From: Lates calcarifer
Taxonomy: Eukaryota > Chordata > Actinopteri > Centropomidae
Assembly (NCBI RefSeq): GCF_001640805.2
Contig: NC_066844.1
Location: 11,644,272 to 11,708,271 of the forward strand
Reading direction: 5' to 3'
Length of the DNA: 64,000 nt
The notes beneath the pieces are model-generated. The model was not told the DNA's origin and did not search any database. It was given only the letters and a program-made list of their open reading frames with translations. A program made the translations under genes and the position numbers. Shown piece by piece: positions 44,870-56,112 of the stretch (its first letter is position 1; every line of letters starts with the position of its first letter).

Positions 44870-47360
44870 ACTCTCTTTCACAAAGAGACATATGAGTAAT
44901 ACATCCAATTCTTTTACTGTTGGTCAGAGTATAATGCATTTCAGGTCTGCAACCAGAACCACAATAAACACTTCCTGGCCTACTCTTCAGAGGAAAGGCA
45001 GCAGAATGATATCTCCTTTTGATGTACTCCATTTCCACACAATCCTTTCAAGTGTGTGAGTGTTGTGGAAGCAGTTATCAGATGTGTGGCTGGATAAGAG
45101 AAGCGGGGTGTGCGCTGTGACAGCCTATTGATGTCCATGCTGTGGGCATACCACTCCCTCCCATGGCTCCACAGCATATTCTCTGTCAGAACTATTATGC
45201 TCTGAGTGGCAGTGGTCATTGCTCCCACAGGAGGCACAATAGCATTCTGGGCACATGTTTTAAACCCAAGGATTTTTACAATGTGCCATATGAGGCACTG
45301 TGTTGTGAGTCAATAAATAAATAAAGAAAAAAGAAATAAAGAAAATTTTAATCAGTTGGCAAATTAGCACACCAGTAACAACTTCTCACAAAAGGCTTAT
45401 ATATATATATATATATTTTTTTTTTTTTCCAGGAATGACTAAAAAAAAACATATAAAGTGCCTCACACATATTTTGTACATTTTCACAGTCTAGCCCACT
45501 GAAATGGTCTGAATTCACATTTGCACATATCAAATCTCAGGGTTTTGTATAGACACTAGTGAGAATTAGGTCTTCTGTGGGAATGACAATTCCAAACATT
45601 AGAGTGAAATTGAACAGCAGATAAGTGAGCTTTTAGTCTGGAGAAAGTTGCAACCATCAGTGATGGCTGAAGTTAGACATTACCAGTGAGTCCCAAGAGC
45701 AAAGTTTACTGGTAACACTGAATAACAAGGTAATGTATGTGACTGATGAACAGCAGTGCCACTCTGAGCCTGAATTTACTTTTTCATCAGATTCTACTTG
45801 CCAGTTACAGCCTGAAAAAAGAGAGGAGTCATCAGTACGAAGCCTCTTATACACCGATGATCTTTAAAATGTATGAGGTTGAGGATGGCACCTAAAGGAA
45901 CCACAGCAGAAGGCTGGCAGAATGTCAAGGCAAACAACCATAATGACAGAATTTCAGGAAATCAGTGCCTGGCTCTGGAAATCACATGATGTTTACATCA
46001 GCCTGAAGAGATGGGAAAAAGAGAGGAACTATTTTAGTAAAAATAAATTGTATTCTGTCACTCTTATCCGTCAGGTGAATAACTGGGCAAGGCTGCAGCA
46101 CTAGCACTGATGAACAATGCAGCACAGGAACTATATTATTCACTAAGTAGAGTGACCAAGTGAGTGAATACCATGTATGAGCTAGAGCAATCTGGCAAGT
46201 GATTGGAGAGTCTATACAGCAGGTGATGGAGATCAGGTGAGCTGCTTGCAGGAGGTTGAGGGGAGCCAGGGAGCCTGTCGGCAATATGTTTATTACATAA
46301 ACCAGTGGCATGAACAAAACTTATATGGTGTCTCCCAAAGAGGAGAATTGATTGATGATCTGTAGCCCAAAGGGCATTTTGCTAGTGTGTTATGAGGATA
46401 TTTTTAAGTTTGTACATTATTGAACTTGAACATTTAGGCTGAGAAATTAGGAAGTGTTATAATATTATTATGCAGTTCTGAATGTTATAACCTCGTTTTA
46501 AGTGGTCACACTAAATCTCATCGGTTTTAGGTTTTCAGTGACTGTCAACAATTGAAAATGAAGCACATTAGGCAGCTATAGCTAATGTCCAAACTTTAAT
46601 ATTGTAAAACTGAATTGTTCAAAAGCAGGCTTTGAGGTCCTTTAAACCTAAATCCTACCTATCTCCTCTAATAACGTAGAATGTTACATAATTTTCCAGT
46701 GCACTTGATTGCTTTAAGCAATCACCTTGGTCTGAGAAATCCTCCCAAGAATCAGTGTTAACGAAATATTCAATCATTGCATAAGATAATTGTTCCTTCT
46801 GGCTTTGGTAGTGCAGGAGGGAAAAAATGCATTTGCATCTCCAAGTCTTCCTACCTCCCTGAAGACTTCTAAGAGGCTGCTCTCTCCTCCGCTCTCTCTG
46901 CTTTCAAGACAGCCAGGAGAGATTACTTTGTCTATATGGAGTCATCACAACTTCATCATACGAAGTACAGAGAATGAGGATGCAAATCAGGTTATAGATG
47001 TATTGCTTCAAAGGTTTTGCTGATAGTTTAGTTATACCCTCAGTTTCTCTGTTTCAGCCATAGAATCTTTGTTTTCAGTCATGTTAGTGAGAATGTGTGG
47101 CTGTCATATTTACTTTGACACTTGCTGTGCTCAGTATTGTTGGTGAGGTGTTTATTGCCTCAAGGAGACCATCTCATTGATGTCAGATCTAGACTTCACA
47201 ATGTCAATCACTTCCACAGAAACAGAAAAACAAAATTACAACTGGCAGGCCCAAAGAAATAGTTATGCAGCTGAAAACAGGAAATCAGTAAAGTAAAAAT
47301 CTGATGTGGAATAGCATGTATTTAATTTTTAGTGCCATGGTTGGGTGTAGAATAGGCACT
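44870..47360. other. No gene recognised; one (AT)n(T)n run
   Basis: AT-rich DNA. A microsatellite lies at 45400-45430. Short frames on both strands have no recognisable content. Confidence 0.4.
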
Positions 47361-47368
47361 AAATATAC

Positions 47369-47481
47369 AGTACCTATCAAAAGTTTTGACACACCTTCTC
47401 ATTCAATGGTTTTACTTTGTTTTTATTATTTTTGGCATAGTAGATTAATACTGAAAAAATCAAAACTACGAAGAAACATAT
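47369..47481 (+). mobile_element. Tc1-like element, left end, first part
   Basis: CAGTACCTATCAAAAGTTTT and GACACACCTTCTCATTCAAT, then TAGATTAATACTGAA, are the left end of a well-known fish Tc1-like family (tip CAGTACCAGTCAAAAGTTTG). It breaks off at GAAGAAACATAT (47470-47481) and resumes at 51122. Confidence 0.82.
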
Positions 47482-48059
47482 TTTTTTGTGAACAATTTTT
47501 TTATTGTTATGAAATGTAAACAAGTACAATGGACCAACATCAGTACAAGTACAGTGCACTGAAAGGAAAAACACGAACCAAAAAACCTAGTGGCGACCCC
47601 CCACCCCCCATCCCTGGATCCCCATAAAACATTTGCAGGACATAAGAAATCAAAGTTTTAACAAAAAATTGCAAATAAAAATTGTGATTACAGCAATTCC
47701 TTAATCTTATCTGCCAATGTTTGCCAAGCTAGAATAGTATCAACTCCAGCACCATGTATTCTTGCCACTGATAGCTCCATATTTATTATGTCAATGTATG
47801 TGTTAATTCACTGAGGCTTAGTTAGTATATGTGCTGGTTTCCAACATAAAGCCAGCATCTTTTTGGCAACAGTGATGCCTGTTAAGAGGATACATGTTTT
47901 CCAACATGTCAACTTTAGTGTGGTGGTATCATTCAAGAGTAGAACAGTGGGAGAACATGGCACAGTTATACCCAGTACATTAGTTAAAGTAGCACAGACC
48001 TCAACCCAAAAATCTTCACATCTTTGCATTCCCAGTATATATGCATGTGTAGCTAGATA

Positions 48060-48800
48060 AGCATAATCTGGCCCTAGCGGAGGTTAGTCGACTGCCCCTT
48101 ATTTACTTCCGCCTGTTAGCCAACCAGCATTCCCTTCCTGGCCCCCTCTTGCTTGTTGGCCCGAGGCCACTTCCTTCTGCGTTGTCTTGCTTCTGTCTCT
48201 GGTCTCCTCTCGCAGCTGATTGGGTTGCGGCTTTGTGCCGTGTAGCATCTGGCAAGCTGTGTTCTCTGCCATCTTCTTGGGTGCAGAGCATGCCACTGCT
48301 GCTCCAGGTAATAGACGCCTAGATCAGTATGTGTGTCTCCTGGCTACTCATTATGCCTGCTTGTATTCCTGCCCTTTTTTATTTTGTATTACTTTATTAG
48401 TTTCCCTTTTTTTTGACAGACTGAGCTGGGCAGCCATTAGAGTGGAGAAAGGAACTGCTGCTTTGCCTTGGCGTTTTTCTCTGTCGTTTTGCTTTGCCGC
48501 TCCTTCAACCCGCTTACCTACCCAAGTGCCGTTGGCCGTTGACCGACCGTTTGCCACATGAGACTGGGGTGATTTTTGTTTTTGTTTCTTTTGGGATTTC
48601 TCACCCCCTCTATGACCCATCCCCTCCACTGGTAAGCCTCAGCCTTGAGTGATTAGCCTGGAACCACGTCTCCCGCCTATTTGTAGGACAGGCCTGAGCA
48701 CTTTATGGGCTCTTCCATCACCAGCTCATATTTCTCTGGGTGAAATTCCCAGGGTGGCATTGTCTGGCTGCTTTCCACTCACAGTCCCCCTTGGTATTGC
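48060..48800. mobile_element. Unidentified ~740-bp insert inside the L1
   Basis: L1 coding sequence stops at about 48800 (…TGSYMCGN) and resumes at about 48060 with LHMHIYWECKDVK, the expected next motif. The DNA between does not belong to L1. It is GC-richer than its surroundings, with GGCCCTAGCGGAGGTTAG at the left, a pyrimidine-rich centre and GCCTGGAACCACGTCTCCCG at 48657-48676. I do not recognise it. The ends are only approximate. Confidence 0.5.
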
Positions 48801-49915
48801 CACACATGTAAGAACCTGTAAGTCCATCTGGGCACAGAGTGCAGTTTAAACGTTTCATGAGAAAGTTTCTCCTTGGAGTGCGGTAGGTCCTGTGGATATA
48901 ATTGAAATGTATCTGTTGATGGTCTGGGTTTTTCGAAGCAAAAATAATCGAGGACCATATCTTTTCCCAGTTCAGTGAGTCACCTCCAGTGTAGTGCGTC
49001 ACCATACATTTTTAATGGGAAGGGTTTTATAAGAGGCATTCCAGAGAAGTGGATATATTTGGGAGACCAAACCACTTTTTCATCCTCTGTTGTACAGAAT
49101 GGAGTGTAAAGGATGGGTGGTAAGAGGAGAGTTCCATGGTACTCGATATGCTTTCATAGATGATCATAGTTGAAAATACAGAAACAAGGATGATCCGGGC
49201 AAATTGACAGTCTCAAATCATTAAAGTCACGAAGCCCATTCTCGTTGTATAGATCAGCTAAAACATGGATACCTCTAGTACTCCAGTCTGGAGATGAGAA
49301 TGGGACCCCCCCAGTGTGTAGAGTGTAGTTGTTAAAGAGTGAACTATTCAGGTGCCATTTACATGTACTTTTAGATTCCTTCTCAGTAATACGCTGTATT
49401 GATAAGAGGAAACTCATTATAGGGCCAAGCTACAGTTTAGTTCGTCTCAAAGGGACAGTCCAGTCTGTGTGGGTATGCTAGATGGTTCTATAGGTTTCCA
49501 ACAGGGATCAGAATCAGGGTTAAGCCAGTCTGTGAGAGGTCTCAAGATAAATGACCAGGAATAATGTTTAAAGTATAGAAAGACCACCCTCTTTTTTGAC
49601 GTTGAAGTGGTGTTAACTTTACACGCAGCTGTTTCCCACACCAAATAAATATAGAAACCAACAAATGAACTTTTTCCCAGTAATCAGTTGGGGGTGGTAA
49701 GGGTGACATCAAAGAAAAGAAATTTATGTTCGGTACTATGTCCATTTTGATAATCAAAACACGAGCTTGTAGTGATTTTGGGAAGTAAGACCATCTATCG
49801 AGATCTGTTTCAACTTTATTATAGATGCCCTGAAAATTCTTTGGCAATACTTGCTAATGACAAAAAGATGCCCACCCCCAAGTATTTAAATGGCTTGACC
49901 ACTGGGATGGGCTGA

Positions 49916-49998
49916 GGAAATCAGAATCAGAATCAGAATCCTTTAGAATCCTTTATTAATCCCTTTATTAATCCTTTGTTAATCCCTTGCAGGAAATT
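49916..49998 (-). mobile_element. Minimal LINE 3'-end insertion with (ATTCTG)n tail
   Basis: On the minus strand AATTTCCTGCAAGGGATTAA runs through repeated AATAAAGG words into GATTCTGATTCTGATT. That is the characteristic 3' terminus of a fish LINE family, reduced here to about 80 bp. Confidence 0.65.
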
Positions 49999-51121
49999 GT
50001 TGAGCCAAGGTTCAATTTAGCTTAATGGGAGTAGCGCAGATTTCATCCAATTGATTTTATAACTGGATAGTGAGCTGAATTCATAAAAGGTATCTAAAAT
50101 ATGCAGTATTGATGTGGCTGCTCTATCAAAATATAATGTCGTCAGCATACAATGATATGGAGTGTGTGTGTTGTGATGAGGCAAATAATTGGGCGTTGGT
50201 GAATTTACTAATGACAAGATAAAAAGAAAAGGGCTTAACGGGCATCCCTGTCAGCACAAGTGTGATAATTTAATCTTGTTTGATATGATGCCATTTGTGT
50301 TTTTCATTGCAGATGGGTTACTGTATAGTAGTTTATAGTAGTTAAACTGATAAAATTTGGACCCGATTTAAAGTGCTTCTACTTCAAATAGACCGGTTAT
50401 ATCATTGACGCCATACATTGTCAGATGTAAGCCATGTTTTCAGAAAGCCCGTCTGGTCGCTCTTAATTAATGCTGTTATATTGGATTCGGGAATATTCGG
50501 GCAAAGATTTTAATTTCAGCGCTGATGATAGATGGTGTCCTCATTGGGTTTGGGTAATACAGCTATCAAGGCTGCATTCATATCGTTGAAAAAGCCACCA
50601 ACTTCAATAGTTTTATGAACCATGGCTAAAAGTATTGTCCCAGCTCTTCCCAAAAGGTGAGATAAAATTCTGGGGGAATCCCATCCCAACCCAGACTCAA
50701 CTCAGTCACAGCGATTGGTTACCGGAGGTGCTCTGCGTCTTCTTGCATGAGCGTGGGAAGTTCTAAATCAGGTAAAAAGGCTTCACATTTAGTTTTATCT
50801 ATCAATATTTCAGATCTGTGTAGCTCTGCATAAAAAAGTTTGGAAAGCAGTATTTGCAATTCTTGTATTAATTAAGTATATTAATTTTGCCCAGTCTTGC
50901 TTGATTGAGGTAAGAAGTGAAGAAAAATAGTTATGTTTCTCACAAATTATTAATGATTGCACCCCATAGGACTCGGTGGCCTTTACTGAGTCAGCATTCT
51001 TTGAGATAAATGTTTTGAAAGTACTTCTGAAATGGTCAAAAAAATCTTTGTTTTTAAGTAACGTAGTGTTAAAGTGCCATCTTGTGGCCTTGGTAGGAGT
51101 CTTGGTAAGTGTGAGTTGTAT

Positions 51122-51262
51122 GAAGAAATACATATTGAATTATGTAGTAAACAAGGAAGAGTTAAACAAAAAACAGAATATGTTTTATATTTTAGATTCT
51201 TCAAAGTAGCCACCTTTTGCTTTGATAACAACTTTGCGCACTTCTGGCATTCTGTCATGTTT
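51122..51262 (+). mobile_element. Tc1-like element, left end, second part
   Basis: GAATTATGTAGTAAACAAGG, TTATATTTTAGATTCTTCAA, AGTAGCCACCTTTTGCTTTG and GCACTTCTGGCATTCTGTC continue the element that broke off at 47481. Only about 250 bp of the element is present in all; the transposase gene is missing. Confidence 0.82.
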
Positions 51263-52474
51263 ACTATCCAAAGACTATCAGAACAGAGCATGCACACACA
51301 CGGCAAGGGACAGCACTTAGTTTCAGGCAATATGAGGTGAAGGAGAGGCAGAGACAATAGCCGGGGGTTGTGATCCTCTTCTCTTGACCCAGGGTTGACG
51401 AGAGACGCCTGAGGCACAGGCAGGGCAGCAAACGGAAAAGCAGGCGATCTGCAAAAGAGAATCTAAGTTAGTCAACTGTCCAAAAAAACAGGAGAAAACA
51501 ATAGAGATTCACACCAACATCAAGGCAAAACACAACCAAGGCTACAACAACCACCTCTTGTCATCATCCTTTGAAATCACCAACTCCAGACAACACACCA
51601 GGACCCTCCATGTCCCAGTGGGGTCATTATCACCACCATCGTCAGCATCAACAGTTTCCCTCTGGACCACTGCAATAGCACTCCCCACCACTCTCTCCAA
51701 ATCTCTTCTTCATTCAGAGGAATCCTCCACCATTGCTACCTAATGTGTCCAACCGCCGCCACAGTAGCCAGAGCTTGTGGTGACAGGAATGCCAACCACC
51801 TCGTTCCTCCAACCACAGCAGCACACCGTAGCTGGAGATTTTGGCACCAGGATAGCACCAACTGCCACTTACTTCCTTGAATCACAGCAGCTCACAGAAG
51901 TTGGAGCCGTGGGCACCGGAGTGCCAGCTCCAAGTTTCCCTCAACACCCATCAGAGTCTTCCCTCGCCACTGATTCTGGTGTCCACCAACTCCACCTTGT
52001 ACTTATCCTCCCATGCATCATGCTACCTTTTTCACCTCCCGTTCTTCACCAGACAGGTTCAAGGACAAATATGAGAGCTGCCTCCTCCTTAAAGGGAGAA
52101 CACCATCTCATACCAGTGAGCTATTTCTCACAGTTCACCATGCTTTTCCCTCTACAAAGATGTTGTTTGCTTCTGTTATCCCACCCACAACTACATGTCC
52201 ATCATCCTCAACCTGGCCCTCCATTTTAGAGGAAATCAATTTTCCTTATACCACTTTCGCTTTGCTTTGCTGCCCCCATAGCCCTTAGTTGCTTGTTGTG
52301 TGAGTTCCATCTCACTCAGCCTCTTCATGCTCCATTCTTGTTAGCTTTTTTCTCAGCTCCCATCTCTCTAGACAACTCAAGCTGCACCGAACTTCATCTT
52401 TGGCTCAACCTTCTTCTTCTTGGGGTCTCCTTCTTCTACAATGACTAACTAACTCATCCTCTCGACATCAGCGC
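51263..52474 (+). other. Coding-like region with ~23-residue internal repeats, unidentified
   Basis: From about 51740 to 51945 the plus strand reads three related blocks: LVVTGMPTTSFLQPQQ, HTVAGDFGTRIAPTATYFLE and LTEVGAVGTGVPAPSFPQHP, each with a V-x-G-x-G-T-x-x-P pattern ahead of S/Y-F. The frame stays open over 51777-52229. Composition is Pro/Ser/Thr/Gln-rich. Neither splice sites nor a start can be assigned and I do not recognise the family. It could be a relic of a low-complexity transposon gag-like or host protein, or chance repetition. Confidence 0.3.
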
Positions 52475-52830
52475 TTTCACAGTTAGCTTACACCCATTCT
52501 TACACCGTGTGTAAATTAGCTTCATCTACATTAAATCAGCTTCAATATTTACAAAGTTACTCATCACATATGTATGTATGTGTGTATATGTAATACTGCC
52601 AAATTTTAGTGCAATTAGCTACCAAGAATACTTTAAGAGTTAGCTATAAAGTTTACCTTGAATTACGGAAACTAACTTTGTTAGCAACTTCAAATGGTGT
52701 TGTGAAAAGCATGGTGCAGTCAGATTGCCGCCAGTTTGGGTGGGCTCGTTTTCTCAGTTAGGTCCACTCATCACTCCTCCCCAGCTCTGCCCTCTCATCC
52801 AACTATGGTATCGTCTGGGCTCCTCTGTTT
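52475..52830 (+). repeat. Dispersed repeat, copy B (uninterrupted)
   Basis: It shares GTTAGCTTACACCCATTCTT, AAAGTTACTCATCACATATG, GTGCAATTAGCTACC, TTTACCTTGAATTACGG and CCTCTCATCCAACTATGGTA with copy A at 20080-20940, in the same order and orientation. Confidence 0.75.
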
Positions 52831-52839
52831 GCAAAAAGA

Positions 52840-53920
52840 TGAAGAAGATTCAAAACTAGAGGCTTTTTTTTTCTTTTCAGATCATCAGCTTGGTGTGCTC
52901 CATTGGCTGAAGAGTAAGTGTTACTCAATATTACTTTGTACATATTTTTTTAAGTGATGCTTTAACACACTGACCTAATCCAGGTTGGACTCTTTCATTC
53001 ACACATGATAGTGGGGAAGATATAAACTATAAGCAAAAAAATGTTTTGGAATTATTGTTCCAGTTTCCAGTCGACTGATTTTAGCCTTTGAATATTTGCA
53101 ATGTCTCCCTGAATATGTTTACATAAAATGTTCCTTTCATCTTGTTTTTCTTCATGATGTATAGTGGATCATTACATTTTTACATAGGTAGATAAAAGTG
53201 TCTGTTCTGAGTATGAAAATTTTTGTGTAATGTTCAACATTTTTTATTTATTTTACAAAATTTACATGATAAAAAGTGGGTTGCAATATTTTATCATTGC
53301 AGCTTGAATAAAATGCGGTGCCTTGAAATGGGATTTGGTGTGATTAACTTACAGAACCCCGCTACAGTCTTCTGTGAATTATTTGACAATATACAGTGAA
53401 TTCAGGTTGCTTCACTTTTTTTTTCTGATTTTGGGAGAAGCAGAAGGCCCAAAAACTGGGTACTGATAATGCTCTTCTAATGCTGTGTTCTAATATCAGG
53501 TTTTGTTACATGATTTTTATTATTTTCATTATTCCATTCATTCAACATGTAATTTTGTAATGTACTTGAAATGACTCTTTACTGATGTTTTTAACGTGTA
53601 ATTATTCTGCACTTAACGAAGATCAAGTCAAAGTGAAAGCTAGCAACCAACATGTGTCTTCTACTTTAAATCTCTGTGTACGCTAAGAACGTAACTGACA
53701 CGTCATAATGCAATGTTGGAAATATGAGGAGGAGAGAAGACGTATGATTTAGAATCTAAGTAAGATAATAGTACAACTTAATTTAGTGGCTATATCACAA
53801 AAGGATTCAGTAATCAAATGCTACCAAATCCTGCTTCAGCATCTTAGGGAAACTAATTGAGAGGATATGGGAGGATATAGTTTTTTGTTTGTTTGTTTTT
53901 GTTTTCCCCTCTTTCAGAGT
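52840..53920. other. No feature recognised
   Basis: AT-rich intergenic DNA upstream of the presumed hdac11 promoter. No gene or repeat was recognised. Confidence 0.4.
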
Positions 53921-53924
53921 AGTA

Positions 53925-54085
53925 CTGTAGTACTGTAGAGTAGACGTGATCCACACTCCATACCAGTTGGTAGCGGTAATGCACCAATTCGTTGTTTGCC
54001 AACCGGCAATAAACAACAAAGAAGAAGAAGAAGGGAAGAAAAAAAAAAAGGAAGAAGAAGAAAAAAGAAAGAAAAAGAACGTAAC
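53925..54085 (+). mobile_element. SINE-like repeat ending in AATAAA and (GAA)n
   Basis: ACTCCATACCAGTTGGTAGCGG followed by TAATGCACCAATTCG, GTTTGCCAACCGGCAATAAA and a long AAGAAGAAG tail is a familiar teleost retroposed repeat (GGTGGCGGTAATGCACC...GCCAACCGCCAATAAA). The tail explains the poly-purine stretch 54017-54080. Confidence 0.7.
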
Positions 54086-54089
54086 TGAC

Positions 54090-54315
54090 GGAGCTCGCGA
54101 GAAGGATGCTTGTATGAGCGTACGTATGTACGTATTCGACGTAGCGGTGGAGCATAAGGGGACACTGTCAGAAACAGTCAAGTAAAGACGTTTTCTTTCC
54201 ACTAGCTACTGCCAAATAACCCAAGCTAAATTCTGTCAGAGAGGATACACTGGCAGTCTCCACTGGTTGTTTATTTCCAGCAGCTGCTATGTGATTTGCG
54301 CTATTACAGTAGCAG
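54090..54315 (+). promoter_or_regulatory. Candidate hdac11 promoter and 5' UTR exon
   Basis: The hdac11 start exon at 57365 begins with a splice acceptor, so a non-coding first exon must exist upstream. A CpG-bearing stretch (GGAGCTCGCGAGAAGG, TACGTATTCGACGTAGCGG; 54091-54150) leads to a strong donor CAG/GTGAGT after 54315. No other donor this strong in a CpG setting was noticed between 52.8 and 57.3 kb. The transcription start is not defined. If correct, intron 1 (54316-57364) is filled by the composite repeat described below. Confidence 0.42.
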
Positions 54316-54545
54316 GTGAGTTTCATTTGTCAGTAGCTTCTGCACTCTGACACTGTTTTAGGTCATTTTATACAGCAGCTCTGATATTTTAGTCTGCGAC
54401 GATAAAAATAAGCTAAGTTAAACCACTCTTCTCACACGTTTTGGAGGCTTTGTGTGGAAACATTTCCCTATGCCGTTGCGTCTTTATAAATGTTCACACA
54501 TTACTGCGCATGCGCAGTAAGTGACTTGATTCCTGCAGTTTATTA

Positions 54546-54620
54546 GGGCCCGAGCAACGAGTTGCGTGGGCCCAACGGGGCCATGCAACGAGTTGCAAGG
54601 ACCCTCTTGTTTTCGGTCTG

Positions 54621-54656
<36 letters not shown>

Positions 54657-55560
54657 TTTTTTTTTCTTCTTTTTCCGCCTCTTAGATCGGCTTTTTGAGG
54701 GCCTTAACATGCGTGAAAACTTACCAAAATTTGCAGACGCGTCAGGCACGGCGAAAAATTTAATAATTTAGGGGTCTTGAGCATGGGCGTGGTAAAATGC
54801 CCTCGGTAGCGCCACCTACATTTTTAAACGGAACAGCCCCTCAAGCCCGTTGCGCCTAAAAATCTGAAAATCTGCACACATATGTAACATCCCATGACGC
54901 ACCAAAAAGTCTCTTGGAGCCATATTCTAAACCCAACAGAAAGTATTTTTATTTTGACCGGAAGGTGAAAAAATTGTGTGTTTTTGGCCATTTCCAGGGG
55001 TCGCTTGAACGCGAACTAGTCCTAGACGCATTATCCCATTGACTTCAAAACTTAATAGTATGTTCTTAAGACATAGACGATGTTAAATTGCGGCAGATTT
55101 TGAGTTTTTGTTGAAGGGCGTGGAAGTTATGGCCCCTCAAAGTTCGATTACTCGCCACGAAACAGGAAGTTGCTTTATTTTTGCTATATTTCGGCCATAC
55201 TTTGTCCAAACTGCATCAAACTTTACAGGATTGTTAATGGTACCTATCTGCACACATCCATATGTCAATATTCATACAATTGTTGTAGCGCCACCTATTT
55301 ATAGCAGGAAATGACATATTTTATAGTGTGATGTCCAGTTTCTAGACGGGTGACCAGATTCACTTCAAATGTTGTCAGCCCCTCCTTGAGGATTTTTTGG
55401 AAGACTGGCTCCGAAAATTGTGAGTTTTGGTCGAAGCGTGTGCCGGTTCTGGCCCGTCAAAGTTCGGAAACCCAACTTCCTGTTTGAAACCTCAGATTTT
55501 GGGGTAACTTCCTGTTGCGACTCTCTACTTTATCCTATAGATGGAGCCATTGTATTACTC
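54546..55560 (+). repeat. Dispersed teleost repeat, copy 4, left part with full head
   Basis: It starts GGGCCCGAGCAACGAGTTGC, GTGGGCCC, a head that can fold on itself, then (TTA)n(T)n (54625-54670). The body boxes follow: AACATGCGTGAAAACTTACC, GGTAGCGCCACCTACATTTT, CGCCACGAAACAGGAAGTTG and TTGTAGCGCCACCTATTTAT. It is the least diverged of the copies in the window and seems to continue, after insertions, to an end at 57187. Confidence 0.75.
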
Positions 55561-55573
55561 TTTGATGGATTTT

Positions 55574-55584
55574 TGGAGGGGGGT

Positions 55585-55637
<53 letters not shown>

Positions 55638-55727
55638 TGTTTGTGTTTGAGGGGGGAGGGGAAGAGGAGTTGATTGAGTCTGTGAGAAGCTGCCACAGAG
55701 AGGTTACAGTCAGGAGAGCCAAGAGCT
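55574..55727 (+). repeat. (GT)n plus GA-rich segment, first copy of a duplication
   Basis: GGGGTCTCTGTGTGTG...GTTTGTGTTTGTGTTTGA is followed by GGGGAGGGGAAGAGGAGTTG, ATTGAGTCTGTGAGAAGCTG and CCACAGAGAGGTTACAGTCA. It recurs almost unchanged at 56835-56972. The pure GT core is 55588-55634. Confidence 0.9.
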
Positions 55728-55786
55728 GCTTTACACGCGGGATAAAAACTTCAGTTAAGATTTGAGCTGTCACTTGAGAAAGCATC

Positions 55787-56085
55787 ATGCCAAAAACTAA
55801 GGAAATCACTGTAGACTTGAAGAAAAGAATTGTCGATGCTCAGGAAGCAGGAGAAGGATATACAAAGTTATCACAGCATTTCCAAGCGTCAAGAACTCAA
55901 ATGAGAAGCGTCACCGAGAAATTCAAGGAGAGCCACACTGTGCAGAACAAGCCTGGCAGAGGTAGGAAGCCAAAGATTTCAATGACCCTGGAAAGAAAAC
56001 CAGTGAGAGACCTGTCTAAAAACCCCATAAATGCTGCCAAGACACTAGTGAATGACTAAGTTAAGTCTGAAATTGTAGCCTCAAA
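55787..56085 (+). pseudogene. Tc1-like transposase, N-terminal DNA-binding domain only
   Basis: The 90-codon frame starts MPKTKEITVDLKKRIVDAQE, AGEGYTKLSQHFQASRTQMR, the paired-like helix-turn-helix of Tc1 transposases. It continues through a GRGRKPKIS motif (the GRPR-like AT-hook) to LVND and stops. After a frameshift, SEIVASKKIT is readable, which is the next conserved Tc1 piece, before the sequence breaks at the palindrome 56087-56112. The catalytic DDE domain is absent, so the fragment cannot transpose. Confidence 0.85.
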
Positions 56086-56086
56086 G

Positions 56087-56112
56087 AAGATTACATGAAT
56101 TCATGTAATCTT
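56087..56112. repeat. Perfect 26-bp palindrome at the Tc1 break
   Basis: The arms AAGATTACATGAA and TTCATGTAATCTT meet at an EcoRI-type GAATTC with no spacer. It lies exactly where Tc1 homology ends. Confidence 0.9.

Larger units (their letters stand above)
47482..51121 (-). mobile_element. L1-type LINE, 5'-truncated, inserted in the Tc1-like element
   Basis: Minus-strand ORF2 pieces run in order from right to left: 51133-50810 (RWHFNTTLLKNKDFFDHFRS), 50217-50017 (SILHILDTFYEFSSLSSYKI, NWMKSALLPLS, just after the reverse transcriptase palm), 49847-49542 (VETDLDRWSYFPKSLQARVL, IIKMDIVPNINFF), 49417-49154, 49005-48800 (WSSIIFASKNPDHQQIHFNY, IHRTYRTPRRNFLM) and 48029-47700 (CEDFWVEVCATLTNVLG, TGITVAKKMLALCW). 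This is the order of an L1-type ORF2. The 3' end is a short poly(A), seen as TTTTTTT at 47481-47487. Near-identical GAAGAAA(TA)CATAT words flank the LINE (47470-47481 and 51122-51136) and look like its target duplication. Many stops and frameshifts show that it is dead. Confidence 0.88.

Noticed and set aside
48099..48630. Overlapping frames on both strands in the L1 insert as a gene
   Set aside because: Both strands are open because the block is GC-richer; no homology or splice signals.
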